The position numbers were made by a program, and so were the translations under genes. The notes below the pieces were generated by a model that had not been told where the DNA came from, made no database searches, and worked only from the letters and a program-made list of their open reading frames with translations. Positions 35,640 to 46,735 of a stretch of DNA of 64,000 nt are shown here, piece after piece. Each line of letters opens with the position of its first letter. Position 1 is the first letter of the stretch. Source of the stretch: Arabidopsis thaliana (lineage: Eukaryota > Streptophyta > Magnoliopsida > Brassicales > Brassicaceae); NCBI RefSeq assembly GCF_000001735.4, contig NC_003074.8, positions 14,701,261 to 14,765,260 of the forward strand, written 5' to 3'.

Positions 35640-36310
35640 AAATTTTTTTTGGCTGGAAATAGATTTACAAGGGATTTTAAAAGGGTTTTAAAAGATTTAC
35701 AAGAGATTTTAAAAGGGTTTTAAAAAATTTACAAGAGATTTTAAAAGGGTTTTAAAAGATTTCCAATGAATTTTAAAGGGTTTTCTTGTAAATTCTTTAA
35801 AAAACTTTTAAAAACCCTTGTACATCTTTTAAAACACATTTAAAGCCTTTAAAAATATCTTGTAAATCTTTTAAAATCTCTTGTAAATCTTCCAAAACAC
35901 TTTTAAACCCTTTAAAAAACTTTTGTAAATCTTTTAAAGCCCTTTAAAATCCCTTGTAAATATTTTAAAACCCTTTTAAAATCTCTTGTAAATCTTTTAA
36001 AACATTTTTAAAATCCCTTGTAAATATTTTAAAATCCTTTTAAAACAATTTTAAACCCTTTAAAATCTCTTGTAAATCTTTTAAAACCCTTTTAAAATCC
36101 CTTATAAATCTGTTAAAAACCTTTTAAAATCTCTTGCAAATCTTTTAAAATCCTTTTAAGATCCCTTGTAAATATTTTAAAATCTTTTGTAAATCTTTTA
36201 AAACCCTTTTTAAATCCCTTGTAAATCTTTTAAAACCCTTTTAAAATCCCTTGTAAATCTTTTAAACCCTTGTCAATCTTTTAAAACACTTTTAAAATCC
36301 CTTGTAAATC
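35640..36310. repeat. Inverted arrays of an about 32-bp TTTTAAAA-rich repeat
   Basis: Units read GATTTTAAAAGGGTTTTAAAA then GATTTACAAGA on the left (35665-35790). Their reverse complement, TCTTGTAAATCTTTTAAAAC then CCTTTTAAAATC, fills 35790-36310. Unit lengths vary from about 16 to 33 because half-units are lost. Confidence 0.85.
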
Positions 36311-36312
36311 TA

Positions 36313-36430
36313 TTTCCCGCCAACAAAAAAAAATTTGCGGGAAAAATCTTTTTTAAAAAAAAATTTTGGCGGGAAACTTTTTTTTCGAAAAAGTTTTGCG
36401 GGAAAATTTTGCGGTAAAAGTTTGGCGGGA
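36313..36430 (-). promoter_or_regulatory. Right cluster of E2F-type sites, inverted
   Basis: TTTCCCGCC at 36313-36321, then GCGGGAAAA (36337-36345), GGCGGGAAA (36368-36376), GCGGGAAAA (36398-36406) and GGCGGGA (36424-36430), the last four on the minus strand. Together with the left cluster they frame the repeat array. Confidence 0.58.
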
Positions 36431-36590
36431 ATTTTATTTTGGAATATTTTAGACGAAAAATTATTAATATTTCATTTTGTTAACCTAAAATAATTTTCAA
36501 ATAGGGGTAAAATGGTCATTAAAAATTTAAAGAGATTAGAAATGAAAATGGATAAAACAAAAGGGAAAAAATCCCCAAAAAAAACTAAAA

Positions 36591-37302
36591 TTAATTTTTA
36601 TTTGGAAGTTTAATACCCAATATTTTTGAATTGGAATAAAAATACCTCATTTAATAAATTATTGCCAAATAAAATACAATCTTTTAATTATTGGTTGAAT
36701 CGGACATATGAGTTAACAGCCGTTAACAGACATAACAGAATCATTTGACGGAGTTAAACTTGAATTCTACTATTTGAATTTATATATTAAATTGTTTAAC
36801 TTTATCATACGAATATATTATTCTAGTCTAGTGGTTATTCTCTTGGTTGGCTGAACCTATTACCCCGGGTTTCAACTTGTAGTTGATGAGCTTCACACAA
36901 ACCTTGAAGAAGAAACGATGGCTTCTTCTCCTTTTGTCTGCAAATCCTCCTCCAAGGTTCAATGTTTGAATTTCAATTCTCCTCTATACCCTCTCGATTT
37001 CACATTTAGAATCCGCGAATTTGACTGAAGCACCACCATTCGATACTGTAAATCTATGTACTGAGATTACAAGTGATCCGAAGAATATGAAATCGTTCAC
37101 GTATAGATCTAACTTGAGAGGGAAAGACAAAATATGAACTTTAGATCTCAGATTTGTAATATGCTCGAGAAATTACAGATGAGGAGGAGGAAGAAGAAGG
37201 AACATGAGAAAAAAAAAAAAAACGTTTCTGGGAGGAATCGGTTCTATAAAGGAGCATAGTGTAAAAATTCTATAACTCACCTTTAATAGAGAAACATAAT
37301 AG
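36591..37302. other. AT-rich spacer with a SINE-like head and a small ORF
   Basis: At 36822-36875 CTAGTGGTTATTC, then 18-25 bases on CCCCGGGTTTCAACTTG, resembles the A and B boxes of a tRNA-derived SINE, with one extra T in the B box. From 36918 a 36-codon frame begins MASSPFVCKSSSK and could be a captured first exon of a plastid-targeted gene, since GTTCAATG follows the Lys codon. Neither call is firm. Confidence 0.35.
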
Positions 37303-37464
37303 ACGATGGTTGGTATACTCAAAAGCTTTAGATAAAGCTTTTTGTTTTTGTTGCAAGTTGTTTAGACATGAAAGAAGTGGTGGTAACTTGGCAAGCACAT
37401 AGTACAATGATTGGAGAAATTTTTCTAGAAGACTAAAAGAACATCAAATTTCTTAAGATCATGT
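37303..37464 (+). pseudogene. hAT transposase relic, left half (TTF-type zinc finger)
   Basis: Read in one frame with two stops, this gives RRWLVYSKALDKAFCFCCKL, then SGGNLAST, then DWRNFSRRLKEHQIS. This is the N-terminal TTF/BED-like zinc finger of plant hAT transposases of the zinc-finger MYM type. It is broken by the CACTA element at 37465 and resumes at 45142. Confidence 0.82.
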
Positions 37465-37483
37465 TACTACAAAAAAACAGGTC

Positions 37484-37790
37484 TTTTGCGAGGGAAGATC
37501 CCGTAGCTAATCCCTCGCAAATCGATATTACCGAGGGAATTGCGACAAATGTCAATTCACCGCAAAACGCTCGTCGCAAATGAGAAACGGTAGTAATTCC
37601 CTCGCAAATTTTGCAACGGAACAAATGTCTCGCTATTCACTCGTAATTTGCGAGAGAAAATAAACGTAGCAAATTCATTGCAAATTAGTTGTGTCACTAA
37701 TTCCTCGCAACCTTTGCGAGGGATTTGCAAGTAATTTATCTGTAGCAAACTTGCGAGAGAGTTGCGAATTCTTGCGTTTGTAGTAGCAAG
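37484..37790. repeat. CACTA subterminal motif cluster, left end
   Basis: About ten copies of CCCTCGCAAAT or TTGCGAGGGA and variants in both orientations, e.g. 37484-37495, 37511-37522 and 37596-37611. They are the likely binding sites of the TNPA protein in this family. Confidence 0.75.
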
Positions 37791-38095
37791 TCCCTAACAA
37801 CTATTGTGATGGATTTGCTAGGTTTGTTCGATGCTCTTAGTTATTTTGTAAACGTAGTTACTGTTGTGTTTAGCTTAATTAATGATCTTCTTAATTGTTT
37901 TCTTAATTTAATCTAATCTTAACTTTATATTGGAAACTGAATTGGAAACTTATTTGAAAGCTTAAACTCATAATATAAACCGTGAAAGTAGTTTGGCATT
38001 CAAATAAAATTCTGAAGCTAACAAAATAATTATACAAACTTTAAATTGTCTAGGGTTTGTGATGAGTGAAATAAAAACAGAGTGTAGCAAGTGCC

Positions 38096-40206
38096 TTAGA
38101 AAATGTGAGATGGAGAGTATCCAGTGTTTGCCCCAACTGCTTCAGCTGCAACAGTTTCAGCTTCGACAGCCACATGTGCGATCTCAGCAGATGTACCAGT
38201 TGTGGCATTTGGCACCTCAGGTCTCAGGTTGGAGCTGAGAGGTTCAGTCCTAGAGGATCCCGCTCGAAAGAGGCCAGCGAAGTCTGGATCTTTATCGGCA
38301 AGGTAGTCGAAGTACACATCAAAGTTACTGAGCTTCTCCGCTTGGTTTGCAATAAGAGCTTCAGCGGTAGGCAGCTTTTGAAAGTGTTCAACCGGATCTT
38401 CTCGAGGAACAGAAGGACCAATGTGAGCTGATGAGGCTTCTAGCTGCAATGAACATGCCCCATATATCCTCCCTTTCTTCTTTGGAGCCACCTAAGAGAA
38501 ATTCAAAACCAAAAACAAATGTCAAGTCACTATTACATAATGCAACCAAAACACACAAAAACAAATCAAGACAATGCCGGGAAACTATTACATAATGCAA
38601 CCATGATAACCTAAGTCACAATGCCAAGACAAATGCAACCACAACACACAAAAACCAAGTCATGACAAAACACTGAACACAATGCCAAGTTACAATGCCA
38701 CAATGCCAAGTCACTAATAGTAAATGCGTTGACAACATACAAAAACATTTTCAGACAAAAACTAACAACACAAAGCCAAGTCACTACTACTTAATGCGTT
38801 GACAACATAGAAAAACAAAGTCAGACAAAAACTCACAACACAAAGCCAAGTCACAATGCCACAATGCCTAGTAACTATTACTTAATGGAACCACAACACA
38901 CACATTCCAAATCAAGACAAAACACTTAACACAATCCCAAGTCACAATCGGAAACTATATAGAAGAGGAGAGAGAGAGAGTAATTTACCGCAACATAAAT
39001 CTTGTTCTTGGCCTGAACAGATAAACCCGCTGAAGCTGTGCTCTCCGTCGTGTTGTCGGAACACAGCTGAGATGCTTCCTCTTGAATTCTAGATGACAGT
39101 TCATTGTAGATCTCCTCTGATTTTCCATCAATGAAACTACCATCAGGTTTTCTATGTGTCTCATCTAAGAGTACAAGAAAATCTGGAGTAGTTTCTCCGG
39201 TCATCTCACACTACAACAGAAACAAATCAGGTTAGTTTTTTTAATGTAACAAAGTTGACTAAGTAAGCGTGTAAAATAACTTACACGTTTTTGGGCACGG
39301 GCTTTGTAAGAGGATTGGCCAGACCGGTGTTTATGAATCCCGAGGCCATCCGGATCATGTAATCTTGCATTCCTACTGTTGATACTCTTCAAATCTGACT
39401 TAGGGTCTCACAAAAAACTAACAAGACCGGCCCACACTTCAAGATCAAACCAGCGAGGCATCGCCGCATCTCCCTTTTCTCTCCACTTTCCCTTCCACCG
39501 AGAAACTTGATCAGACATCCTCTCCTTCAGCTTTGCTTCAAACTCAGTCCTAACTCTCTTGTTTATTGCTTTATCCCAATTATACATTTGCTACAAAACA
39601 GACACAAGTGACATCAAAAATTAGTTGGACTAACAGCAACTAAAAAGCTTTACATAACAAAACATAATTTAGTGGACTTACAGCAAAGGTTTCAAACCAA
39701 CGATCAACCATTGATTGGGGTGGCATTGACCAGTTAGCATGAGGCTCCTTGAAATCTCTTTCAAAGATGCTCCGGACAGTATATGCAACTGAAGTGTCAT
39801 CGTCAAACCTACAAACACAAGGCTCCATCAGGCAGACAACAGTGAACTGAGACTAGGACTACATATTGTAAGGAAAAAAAACACAAGTTGCTTACGAGAG
39901 AGTTTTCGGAGGACGGTTAGGGTCTAATCTCGGTAACCCAGCTCGACTGAGACTTTCAAGTAACTCATCTTGAGTCATGTTGTTGAGCTGAGAAGCTAGA
40001 GGATTAGCATGATTGACAGAACCGTTGGGGGACTGATTTGCATCATGCGGAGAGGCACCGCCTGCTTGAGGGTTGACATTGATAGGCGTCTAAGGTCTCG
40101 CGGTTTGACCATTACCCTGAACCGTAGAAGAGGTCCCTTCATTGACAAGCGTGTTTCCACGCTGCTGAGCCCGGAACCTTGAATAGTCGTTTCCAGAGAA
40201 CGACAT
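38096..40206 (-). pseudogene. TNPA-type CACTA gene (plant transposase Ptta/En/Spm family)
   Basis: The start at 40206 reads MSFSGNDYSRFRAQQRGN. A TAG at residue 37 (GQTARP then stop) breaks the frame, after which TQDELLESLSRAGLP continues. Later exons encode the conserved core: DKAINKRVRTEFEAKLKE and PRWFDLEVWAGL (39400-39600), then the SFIDGKSEEIYNELSSRIQE stretch (39204-38990). The last piece (38491-38096) is acidic and Ala-rich. The family includes En/Spm TnpA-type DNA-binding proteins, which join the transposon ends and counter its methylation. Exons are separated by short introns near 39230-39390 and 39610-39660. Confidence 0.78.
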
Positions 40207-40811
40207 CTTGCAATGAAGAAATCATTGTGTTAGTCACATTCGATCAATTAAACCGAATGAAGATTAATTAAACCGAAACCCTAATAGATCAACAACGAAA
40301 ACCTATTCATATCAAGAAACCCTAAACAGATCTACATTTTAAACGATAGAGAAATAAGTTTGATTGAAACCCTAAATAGATCTACTTTTTTAAACGATAG
40401 AGAAACATGTTTGATTGAAACCCTAAACGTTTGATTGAAACCCTAAACCAAGAAACACGTTTGATTGAAACCCTACGTAGATCAATTAAACCGAATGAAG
40501 AACTGAAAGGTTAGAGACATTACCTTGTTCGGTTAGAAGACACGGCGGGGATCGGGAACACGCCGGAGAAGAAGAATAGACACGGCTGGGAAGAAGACAC
40601 GGCGGGGAAGAAGATTAGACACGACTGGGAAGAAGACACGACGGGGATCGGGAAGAAGCCAGACGCAGAAAAAAGTGGCGGCAAGGTAGAACGGTGACGA
40701 AAAGAAGAACGGCGCCGGAGACGAAGATGAAATTGAGGGAGAATTTTTTTTATTAGGGTTTGTTTGTTTATGCGGCTGAGTTTGAGCTTTGCTCCAACCG
40801 GGTTCGCGGTG

Positions 40812-40820
40812 TATATATAA
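40812..40820 (-). promoter_or_regulatory. TATA box of the TNPA-type gene
   Basis: The minus strand reads TTATATATAC about 600 bp upstream of the TNPA-type start, just downstream of the internal motif cluster (40838-41045). Confidence 0.45.
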
Positions 40821-40837
40821 ATTTAAAACGCCTCACA

Positions 40838-41045
40838 ACTCCCTCGCAAATGTGTTAGGGACTTGCGAGGAACCGACAAACCAACCAATGAAATCGCTTC
40901 AACATTGCGAGGGACTTGCGACGAATCACTCGCAAATCCCTTGCAATGTTTAAGGTTACACGCGCACTCAATTAGGGTTTTCAGCTTCATTTGCGTGGAA
41001 ATTGCGTGACGTAGTTGTAAATCCCTCGCAAGTTGCTAAGGATTT
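40838..41045. repeat. Internal cluster of CACTA motifs
   Basis: Copies of CCCTCGCAA or TTGCGAGGGA at 40841-40850, 40863-40870, 40904-40914, 40929-40940 and 41022-41030. The ACCAACCAATGAAATCG stretch here resembles 44833-44850 in the right subterminal region. Confidence 0.7.
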
Positions 41046-41160
41046 GCAAAGGAACTGGTTTGAAAAAAAAATAGAAAAATTATGAAAATAATTACCTAAA
41101 AATGCAAAATTATAATTATAAACTTTCAAATTAGAAAATTATAACTTTTAAATTTTTAAT

Positions 41161-41543
41161 CCCATTTGAGTCATGTTGTTAAATAGGTTAATAGAATTTT
41201 TTACGACGTTAATGTTCCGTTTATCTGCTCTGTTAGAACAAAACAATGTCGTTTATTACAGAGACAAACGACGTCGTTTTATCTGTTGAAACAAATTTTA
41301 AACCCTAAATCCCCAAATCGATTTCATTATCTCAAATCCTATAGAGGCCGAATCGATTTGAATCCCATCTGGTGAGGAGACAAACAATGTTCCTCAGCCC
41401 AAATCAAATCGAAAAAAAAAAAGAAAAAACGGAAGAAGGAAGTTGAAGTAGATGACATCGTTTTGTTTTAATAGAGAAAATAAACGAGACATTAACGCCG
41501 TAAAATATTTTTGATAACCTATTTAACGACATGACTGAAATGG
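41161..41543. repeat. Foldback insertion (MITE-like) within the CACTA element
   Basis: The left arm 41161-41223 (CCCATTTGAGTCATGTTGTT..) is matched, with about ten mismatches, by the reverse complement of 41481-41543. Inner stretches at 41243-41262 and 41451-41468 are also inverted (AACAAAACAATGTCG versus GACATCGTTTTGTTT). There is no coding capacity. It sits between the two CACTA genes. Confidence 0.75.
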
Positions 41544-41754
41544 CAAGTCAACAATAACTTTGTCATTTATTTCGAAAGTCAACAAAAACTTTACGATTTA
41601 TGTGTCTTTCGTGATGTTCAAGATTAAATCGTCCCAAATTTGAAATTTAGTGATTTTTTTGACATTTTTCCCGTATTTTAACCATCCAGCAAAATCACGA
41701 TCTTTGTAAGTTTCATATTCTTTTTCTTCTAATTCAGGACATACTTCACGGAGT

Positions 41755-44625
41755 TGTGAATCAAATAACCTACAAATTAAAACATAGATGCTTAGCTTCC
41801 TTCATTAGTATCACAGTAATTATTATATATAAAAAACTTTTGAATAAAACTGAATGGCTTTATAGCTCTCAAATTATTGAATGTAATCAATATTTCGAAG
41901 TATGTAATTGTGAGCTGCTCGAGAAAGCGCATGGTCGTCCCACCAAATTTCTTTCAATTTCCCTGCAAGTCTACCTATTTGGGAAAAGGTATCTGGAACA
42001 GCAGGAACGTTATATGTAGGTGCAACACCTCGATCTTCATATCGTCGAGGATGAGTCATTTTGGTTCTAACGCTTGGACTAAAGTAATACGACGTGAAGT
42101 GAAACGTTTCCTCGGTTAAACTTCCTGCGACTATCGATCCCTCAACTCTAGCAAGGTTTTTTGCCTTTCTTTAAGAGATTTCATGAATCGCTCAAAAGGA
42201 TACATCCATCGGAATTGTACTGGCCCATCAAGAGCAGCTTCATTTGGAAAATGAATTGGCAAATGTTTCATCACGTCAAAAAAGGCAGGGGAAATAATTT
42301 CTCCATGTTACAAAGCAACATTGGGATATTCTTGTCTAATTGTTCGATGGTATCTATTGTCAATGTTCTTGTACATAGGTCCCTGAAAAATACTCCGATG
42401 CCTATCATGTATTTATTTAATGTAAGTTAATAGTCGTCAAGTAATAATTGAGTAAAAGAATATATATAGTATGTATATAAATATATATATCTTACCTACA
42501 ATTGCTTCATGAATATTTGCTCGTATCAACTCTACTAACACAAATGGCAGTAATCGTTGCATGAATACATGACAATTATGACTTTTCATACCATAAGACT
42601 TTTGCCCTTGCTTTACGCATCTTGAAAAGTTTGACACATATCTATCTGGGAACTTCACTTCAGCAACAAACCACTCGAACAACGCCTTTTTTGCTTCAGG
42701 AGACAAGCGGAATTTTGAAACCGGTAATTTTCCATCTCGTGTAAAATGCAACTCAGGTCTGCTGCATATTTCCGCTAAGTCCAACCTTGATTTCAAACTA
42801 TATTTTGTTTTGCCCCTGCACATTCAAAACTGTATTCATGAAATTATCAAAAACGTTTTTCTTGATGTGCATCACGTCAAGGTTATGCCGAAAGAGGAGA
42901 TCCTTCCAGTATGGGAGTTGCCAAAAGATATTTTGTTTATGCCAATTGTGAGTGATTCCATATTCATCAGGCATATTCGCTGTACTGTACCAGTTACCCC
43001 CACGTTTACATGTTTCCTTAGCACCATAATAATCGATCTGCTCAAACAAATCATTTCCAGAAACATAAGATGGCGAAGGAATACAAACTATTTTATTCTT
43101 CCTAAACAATTTCTTGTTCCTCTGATACGGATGTTGCAGGGGAAGAAACCAATGATGACAATCAAACCAACATAATTTTCATCCTTTCTTTAGCTGAAAC
43201 GTATCGGTACGACCCATACAGTAGGGACAAGATAATCTTCCATGCGTTGTCTATCCTGATAACATTCCATATGCTGGGAAGTCACTAATCGTCCACATTA
43301 GCACTACCCGCATATTGAAATTTTGTTTGCTCGAGTAATCAAACGTGTGAACATTTTCATACCGCAACTTTTTGAGTTCATGAATCAGCGGTTGCAAGAA
43401 GACATCAAGCACTCGTTTCAGATGTTTTGGCCCAGGCACTAGAATACTTAAGAACAGAAATTCGCTTTGCATACACATATCTGGAGGAAGATTGTATGGC
43501 GTCAAGATAATAGGCCAAAATATTGTCGCCCAAACAAACCAAAGGGACTAAATCCATCTGTTCATAATCCAAGATACACATTCCTGCACTCATTAGCAAA
43601 GTCAGAATATACCGTTTGAAAGTGTTACCATGCCTTTGTATCTGATGGGTGCGTTATTTCTCCGTCTGCAGTGGTATGTTGAGCATGCCATCTGATTTTC
43701 GCATCAATTCTTTCCGATTGATATAAGTGTTTCAATCTATCAATTGTTGGCAAGTATCACATCCGTTTATATGGCACTCGCGTCCTTCCGCCAGTAGTCT
43801 GATATCTCGGCTTCTCGCAAAATTAACATTCATGCAGATTTTCATCATCTCCCCAGAAAATTATGCAATAGTCAATGCATACATCAATCGTTTCTGATGG
43901 TAATCCAAGACTCGAAACAAACTTTTGTATTTCATAATAACTCTCAGCCGATATATTATCCGATGACAAATATTCCTTAATTAATTATGCCCATGAATTC
44001 ATGCAATTTTCACTTAAGTTATTATCAGCTTTAATAGTCATCATCCTAGATGCCAAAGATAACTTATAATGCCCTTCTCTACATCTCTCGTACATTGGTT
44101 GATTTGCAGCAACTAATATATCGTAAAAGTGTTGTGCATCTACGTTGGGTTCTTCACTAATATTTTCAGGAAATGCAGCAATAGTTTCATGAAATGCATC
44201 TGTAACCATATCATGAAATCTATTTTCCTGGTTATGCTTATAACCAAATTGATTAGGTACTTGTTGACCATAATTCGCATCATTATTAAAATTACTAGGT
44301 TGCGACACCATAATTCGTATTACTAGTTCCTGCGCTATCTCTACAACCCTCTCCATGACGTAACCATACATAGTAGTTTGGCATAAATCCTCTATTATAA
44401 AGATGGTTCTTCACTACATTAAATTCCAAATATTTCTCAATAACACTTACGACATGGACAGAATATTGTACCGTTCTCACGAGCAAATGGTTCGTTTGTC
44501 GCTTGATACATGAAACCGCGCATTCCCTCATAATACTCTCTCGTCACCTCACCGGTCGCTTGATCTTTATGGTTGTACATCCAACTTCGTAATGTGTAAA
44601 TCTCATGCTCTCCACCCCAAGACAT
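41755..44625 (-). pseudogene. TNPD/TNP2-type CACTA transposase
   Basis: The N-terminal transposase-associated domain starts MSWGGEHEIYTLRSWMYNHK (44625). Next come AANQPMYERCREGHYKLSLA and NLSENCMNSWA (about 44000-44100), then the catalytic TNP2 region, with YLPTIDRLKHLYQS and DGFSPFGLFGRQY (43500-43750). 43109-42798 reads HNLDVMHIKKNVFDN. The DUF4218 region is at 42430-42120 (VMKHLPIHFPNEAALDGPVQ, FRWMYPFERFM). Stops and frameshifts occur in nearly every segment. The enzyme would cut the transposon ends. Confidence 0.85.
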
Positions 44626-44722
44626 TATTATTTTCGTAAGAAGTTTTATTTTTAGAAAAGATTTTTTTTGTTTGTAAATAAATGTTGTGATTTGAGTTAT
44701 GATTTTTTACATGTTACGTTGG

Positions 44723-44731
44723 TTATTTATA
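44723..44731 (-). promoter_or_regulatory. TATA box of the TNPD-type gene
   Basis: The minus strand reads TATAAATAA, about 100 bp upstream of the 44625 start, next to the right-end motif cluster. Confidence 0.5.
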
Positions 44732-44749
44732 GATGTCAAAAAACAACTA

Positions 44750-45125
44750 GGGAGGGAATGTCAAGGCGAATTGCGAGGGATTTGCTAGGAACTTAGCTTT
44801 ATTGCTAGGACTTTGCGAGGGAAGTCCACCTACCAACCAAATCGATAAGATTATTTAAAACATGCTCACCTAACTCGCCAAGACTTGCACGTCGCAAATA
44901 TTGCTACAGAATAACTACGCGTCGCAATTTGCGAGGTTCTAATGATTCCCGCAACCCCCTCGCAAATTTGCGATGCTTTTCCGTGAAATCCGGCTTTCCA
45001 CGCAATTTCGGTGTAAAATTCTCGCAAATTTGTGAGGGAGTTGTCCTCTTCCCTCGCAAACCTCTCGCAAGTCTGTAGCAATTTGCGAGGGATATTTGCC
45101 ATCGCAAATTTCCCTCGCAAATCGA
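44750..45125. repeat. CACTA subterminal motif cluster, right end
   Basis: More than ten copies of TTGCGAGGGA or CCCTCGCAAAT and shorter GCGAGG variants, densest at 44930-45125. The cluster runs up to the terminal repeat at 45126-45141. Confidence 0.75.
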
Positions 45126-45141
45126 CTGTTTTCTTGTAGTT

Positions 45142-45960
45142 TGTGTTTGACTCATTGAATAGAGCTTGAGGTAAGGTTACAAAAAAAATGAGACCATTGA
45201 TAAGCATGCTCAAGAAGCACTAAGAAGAGAGAGACCAGTGGAGAGAGGTATTATTGAGGATATTTGCAGTGATGAAAATACTAGCTCAGAGAAATTTGGC
45301 ATTTCGTGGGGATAATGATAAGCTTGGTGATGCAAATAATGGAAATTTGAAATGATTGCAGAATTTGATGTACTTGATTAACTTGGTGAGCATGTAAGAA
45401 GAATTGAGAAAAAGGAAATCTATTCGCATTACCTTAGTAACAAGATTCAGAATGAGTTAATTGGAATGCTTGCTATGGAGATCAAAGTTATGATCATCAA
45501 GAAGATTCATGAGTCAAAATATTTTTCTATTATTTTAGATTATACTTCGTATATTAGTCACAAAGAGCAAATGACTTTAGTTATCCGATGTGTGGATGTC
45601 TGTACAATGTCAACCAAGATTGAAATGTCAACCAAGATTGAAGAATTATTTTTGACATTTTTGATTGTGAAAGATAATCTGGAGAATGATTATTCTCGTC
45701 TCTACAAGACGCATTGGTTGAACTAGAGTTAGGCATTGATGATGTGAGAGGGCAAGGATATGATAATGGTGCTAATATTAAAGGAAACAAGGAGTTCAAA
45801 AGAGGTTGTTAGAAGTTAATCCAAGAGCCTTCTTCACGCCATGTGGTTGTCACAGTCTCAATCTTGTGTTATGTGATATAGCATATTCTTCTCCAAAAGT
45901 TGTGTCTTTCTTTGGCATTGTTCAAAGAATATATTTCTTGTTTACCTAACAAATAAGTGG
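45142..45960 (+). pseudogene. hAT transposase relic, right half (DUF4371 region)
   Basis: The reading frame continues from 37464: IELEVRLQKK, then KNETIDKHAQEALRRERPVE in a shifted frame, then [20 protein letters not shown] and [20 protein letters not shown] (45466-45600). [20 protein letters not shown] lies at 45726-45785, followed by CGCHSLNLVLCD. Asp in LDYT and in the GYDNGANI motif matches catalytic positions of hAT transposases. Several stops and frameshifts make it a relic. The C-terminal dimerisation domain is absent from the window. Confidence 0.85.
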
Positions 45961-46447
45961 GTTTGAAAAGCACGACTACGTGAGTTTGATGAATGATTTC
46001 GCAAACAAAACTACAAGTAGAGCCAAATTTTGCAAATCAAAATGTAATGTTTAACTCTTTTTGGCGGGTTTTGCAACTGAATTTGTAAACATCATGTAAG
46101 GATTACTTTTGGTTATGATTTTTGGTACTACATAAAAAGGACATGTTTTTAAGTTTTGCGTAAGATACTCCTAAATGCCGGACCGCCACTGATAATACTG
46201 AGGGTTTGGCAAACCATAAAGCACATATGAAAGGAAAGATAGTTAAACTATGCATACCTTTTTGATATTCATCAGCGGTTTAGATCTTTTGCTATAATGT
46301 TGAATCAAAATGAAAGAGTGTATTTTGGGGAGAAGCAAATGAGCGCCTATTTATAGAGTCTGAATATGATGGTTGGTTTTGTTTTTGACGACAAAAAAAA
46401 GAAAGAATAGGGTGGTTGGTTTAGGGTTGACAAAATCTCAAAAAAAA
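45961..46447. other. AT-rich DNA
   Basis: I see no gene or clear repeat, except a short A-run at 46392-46400. Confidence 0.5.
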
Positions 46448-46735
46448 CTTGTATAACAAGCATTTGTATAAATTTGCAATCTTCTAGTAAAGAAAGGAAG
46501 ATAATATGCTAGATTAATGGTAGTCCAAAAAAGGAAAAAATGTAATAAATAAGAGATAATTAAATTCCAAGAAGATAACTGATTTTTGTTTATAAAATCT
46601 TGTATATCAACCATTTGTTAAGATTTGAAATCTTCCAATAAGAAAACAAAGACAATATGTTAGGTTAATGCATGAACAAATAAGGAAAAAGATAATAGTA
46701 ATGAGATCATTTCCAAGAGGATGATTTAAAATGAT
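46448..46735. repeat. Diverged tandem duplication, period about 151 bp
   Basis: Both copies (46448-46598 and 46599-46735) run CTTGTATA, CATTTGT, a CAATCTTC/AAATCTTC stretch, ATATGYTAGRTTAATG, AAGGAAAAA and TTCCAAGA in the same order, with many differences and small gaps. Confidence 0.6.

Larger units (their letters stand above)
35305..36590. mobile_element. Foldback element with inverted arrays and E2F-type sites
   Basis: The two ends are roughly inverted: CCCTTTTGTAACAATACCC and TTACCCTCAT on the left answer GGGGTAAAATGGTCAT and CAAAAGGGAAAAAATCCCC on the right. Inside are two inverted clusters of TTTCCCGCC and TTTTGGCGCC, and between them the about 32-bp repeat array. There is no coding capacity. 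This fits a non-autonomous foldback or MULE-type element; the family name and exact ends are not certain. Confidence 0.6.
37465..45141 (-). mobile_element. CACTA (En/Spm) element, decayed
   Basis: It is 7677 bp. The left end is TACTACAAAAAAACAG and the right end, read inward, is AACTACAAGAAAACAG, both one or two bases off the CACTACAAGAAAACAG consensus. Flanks are the 3-bp duplication TGT (37462-37464 and 45142-45144). On the minus strand it carries a TNPD/TNP2-type transposase, then a TNPA-type gene. Subterminal motif clusters (TCCCTCGCAAAT) occupy both ends, and a third cluster is internal. Stops and frameshifts in both genes indicate it is dead. Confidence 0.88.

Noticed and set aside
35470-35691. 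73-codon frame rich in Phe/Pro/Lys
   Set aside because: It is produced by the E2F-site and 32-bp repeats; it has no coding features.
37465-41045. A separate small CACTA element ending at the internal motif cluster
   Set aside because: There is no terminal inverted repeat near 41000-41080, and the TGT duplication supports one element from 37465 to 45141.
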